Source of the DNA: Phycisphaerales bacterium
GTDB taxonomy: Bacteria; Pseudomonadota; Gammaproteobacteria; Competibacterales; Competibacteraceae
Assembly (NCBI GenBank): GCA_014879435.1
Contig: JACSSB010000232.1
Span: 1-16,373, forward strand
Reading direction: 5' to 3'
Length of the DNA: 16,373 nt
Positions within the stretch are counted from its first letter, which is position 1; every line of letters starts with the position of its first letter. This document shows, in pieces, positions 14,560 to 16,373 of the stretch. A program made the translations under genes and the position numbers. The notes under the pieces were generated by a model that made no database searches, was not told the DNA's origin, and saw only the letters and a program-made list of their open reading frames with translations.

Positions 14560-15765
14560 ATGACCACCGAAGATCGCTGGCTCCTGCCTGAAGGTATTGA
14601 AGAAATCCTCCCGCCTGCTGCGGGTCGGATGGAACGATTACGTCATGAATTGCTCGGTCTATACGAGCGTTGGGGATACGAACTGGTCGTTCCTCCGCTG
14701 ATCGAGTTTCTGGAATCGCTGCTGATTGGTACCGGTAATGATTTGGAGCTACAGACTTTCAAGCTCACCGATCAGCTGAGTGGGCGAATGATGGGCGTGC
14801 GCGCCGATATGACCCCGCAGGTGGCTCGAATCGATGCGCACTTGCTCAAGCGCGATGGGCCGGTGCGACTGTGCTATATGGGGACCGTGTTGCGTACTCG
14901 GGCCGATGGCTTCGGTGGTTCACGTAGCCCTTATCAAGCGGGCGTAGAACTGTACGGTCACCGCGGTCTTGAAAGCGATCTGGAAGTATTGGCACTGATG
15001 TTGGAAACCCTGCAAGTTGCAGGTATCGATACCGTACATCTGGATTTGGGACATGTCGCCGTATTCCGTGCTTTGGTCCGTCAGGCTAGGCTGGATTCAG
15101 AGCAGGAGCGGTTACTATTTGAAGCTTTGCAGCGTAAAGCCTTACCGGAAATCCGCCAACAGTTGATCGCCTGGCAATTGCCAGTGGCGCATGAACAAGC
15201 GCTGTTGGCACTGGCGGAGTTGAATGGCGGACCCGAAGTGCTGGACGAGGCGGAAGCGCGTCTGCTGGCTATCGGCGATGCGGATGTGGATGAGGCTCTG
15301 GCGACACTACGGCGATTGGTGGCGATCTTAGGTCGACGCTGGCCAAAATTGCCGGTTCACATCGATCTGGCCGAATTGCGGGGATATCGTTATCACACGG
15401 GCGTATTATTCGCGGCCTATGTACCGGGACAAGGGCAGGCAGTGGCGCAGGGTGGGCGCTACGACGAGATTGGTCAGGTGTTTGGCCGAGCCCGGCCGGC
15501 GACGGGTTTTAGCACTGATTTGGCGACGCTGCTGTCGCTGATTCCTAGCACGATGGCCGTTACTACGGGCATTTATGCCCCACCGGTTGAAGATGTGATG
15601 CTGGAACGGCGAGTGGCAGCCCTGCGCAATCAAGGGGAGCGGGTGATCCAAGCATTGCCGGGCATGGAGACTGCGCCTGAAACTCTGGGTTGTGATCGCG
15701 TGCTGGTCCAGCGAGATAGTGAATGGGACGTGATTTCACTGCCCGCACCTTTCGTTGCGTCATGA
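14560..15765 (+). CDS. hisZ: ATP phosphoribosyltransferase regulatory subunit HisZ
   Basis: Paralogue of histidyl-tRNA synthetase that forms an octamer with short-form HisG and confers histidine feedback control on the first step of histidine synthesis. The 401 residues keep a class II synthetase core: WGYELVVPPLIEFLE (38-52), MGVRADMTPQVARIDAH (78-94), a motif-2 loop DGFGGSRSPYQAGVELYG (116-133) and GGRYDEIG (298-305). It lacks the C-terminal anticodon-binding domain of HisS. The N-terminus TTEDRWLLPEGIEE fits HisZ proteins, so I chose the ATG at 14560; upstream in-frame codons from 14509 are unlike the family, and no Shine-Dalgarno is visible. Its presence predicts a short HisG elsewhere in this genome. 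purA follows after 33 bp, as in Pseudomonas-like genomes. Confidence 0.93.
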   Translation: MTTEDRWLLPEGIEEILPPAAGRMERLRHELLGLYERWGYELVVPPLIEFLESLLIGTGNDLELQTFKLTDQLSGRMMGVRADMTPQVARIDAHLLKRDGPVRLCYMGTVLRTRADGFGGSRSPYQAGVELYGHRGLESDLEVLALMLETLQVAGIDTVHLDLGHVAVFRALVRQARLDSEQERLLFEALQRKALPEIRQQLIAWQLPVAHEQALLALAELNGGPEVLDEAEARLLAIGDADVDEALATLRRLVAILGRRWPKLPVHIDLAELRGYRYHTGVLFAAYVPGQGQAVAQGGRYDEIGQVFGRARPATGFSTDLATLLSLIPSTMAVTTGIYAPPVEDVMLERRVAALRNQGERVIQALPGMETAPETLGCDRVLVQRDSEWDVISLPAPFVAS

Positions 15766-15798
15766 ATGGCTTTTTTCAAGAAATACCGGGATGTTGAC

Positions 15799-16373
15799 AT
15801 GGGTAAGAATGTAGTAGTCATCGGTACGCAGTGGGGTGACGAAGGTAAGGGTAAGGTCGTCGATCTGTTGACCGAAAGTGTCGCGGCGGTAGCACGATTT
15901 CAGGGTGGGCACAACGCTGGGCACACCTTGGTCATCAACGGTGAAAAGACGGTACTGCACTTGATTCCCTCGGGCATTCTGCGGGAGGGGGTGCACTGCT
16001 TGATCGGCAATGGCGTGGTGCTGTCACCGACTGCGCTATTGGACGAGATCGATCAGTTGGAAGCGCGAGGAATCGCGGTGGCTGAACGGCTGCGGGTCAG
16101 CGAGGCTTGCCCGCTTATTCTGCCTTATCACATCGCCCTGGATCATGCGCGGGAACGCGCGCGTGGTGAGCGGGCGATTGGCACTACCGGTCGCGGTATC
16201 GGACCGGCCTACGAGGATAAAGTGTCACGACGGGCGGTGCGTTTGGGCGATCTATTTCATCGCGAGCGTTTCAGCGCCAAGCTCGGTGAAGTATTAGATT
16301 TCCACAATTTTGTGTTGCGGCATTATTTTCAGGCGGAGCCGATCGATTTCCAACAGGTGTTGGATGAGACTCT
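15799..16373 (+). CDS. purA: Adenylosuccinate synthetase, 5' part (runs off the window)
   Basis: Makes adenylosuccinate from IMP, aspartate and GTP, the committed step to AMP. The open frame starts at the ATG at 15799 with MGKNVVVIGTQWGDEGKGK and stays open for 191 codons to the window edge; E. coli PurA has 432 residues, so a bit under half is present. Catalytic Asp14 and His42 (GGHNAGHT), the GTP-binding GDEGKGK and the IMP-binding AIGTTGRGIGPAYEDK (126-141) are intact. A weak GGGA (15788-15791) lies seven bases before the start. It is truncated only by the window boundary. It probably belongs to the transcript from hfq or hflX through hisZ. Confidence 0.97.
   Translation, partial: MGKNVVVIGTQWGDEGKGKVVDLLTESVAAVARFQGGHNAGHTLVINGEKTVLHLIPSGILREGVHCLIGNGVVLSPTALLDEIDQLEARGIAVAERLRVSEACPLILPYHIALDHARERARGERAIGTTGRGIGPAYEDKVSRRAVRLGDLFHRERFSAKLGEVLDFHNFVLRHYFQAEPIDFQQVLDET

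Noticed and set aside
7318..16373. A new multi-gene system in the mutL-purA region
   Set aside because: Every gene and the order match a well-known conserved gammaproteobacterial cluster.

Overview
This window looks like an ordinary, gene-dense stretch of a gammaproteobacterial chromosome, probably from a lineage outside the Enterobacterales. The evidence is gene order. One block (gcvR-bcp divergent from dapA-bamC) and a second block (mutL-miaA-hfq-hflX-hflK-hflC-yjeT-hisZ-purA) are both typical of Gammaproteobacteria. hisZ beside purA is the arrangement I recall from Pseudomonas-like genomes and is not found in enterics. I cannot place the organism at genus level from sequence alone.

Layout. 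(1) 1-778, plus strand: a gluconate 5-dehydrogenase-like short-chain dehydrogenase (idnO-like), followed by a possible vestigial gene start at 803. (2) 831-4961, minus strand, transcribed right to left: gcvR, bcp, a PIN-PhoH ATPase and cardiolipin synthase. A 68-bp double-hairpin inverted repeat lies between phoH and cls. (3) 4962-5139: a divergent control region with a candidate promoter for each side and an 8-bp inverted repeat between them. (4) 5140-7219, plus: dapA and bamC. (5) 7220-7317: a junction between two synteny blocks, holding a long imperfect stem-loop. (6) 7318-16373, plus: mutL, miaA, a 259-bp intergenic region rich in inverted repeats, hfq, hflX, hflK, hflC, yjeT (DUF2065), hisZ, and the 5' part of purA, which runs off the window end.

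Most genes are housekeeping: lysine and peptidoglycan precursor synthesis (DapA), outer-membrane assembly (BamC), mismatch repair (MutL), tRNA modification (MiaA), RNA chaperoning (Hfq), ribosome rescue/GTPase (HflX), control of FtsH proteolysis (HflK/HflC), histidine pathway control (HisZ) and AMP synthesis (PurA). Tight spacing from hfq to hflC (hflK and hflC overlap by one base) suggests one transcript, which probably runs on to yjeT, hisZ and purA.

I found no mobile gene cargo, CRISPR array, rRNA, tRNA or defence system, and no convincing new multi-gene system. The points worth a second look are mainly non-coding: the double-hairpin element, the palindrome between gcvR and dapA, the structured leaders of cls, mutL and hfq, the synteny junctions, and a roughly 30-residue insertion in HflK.
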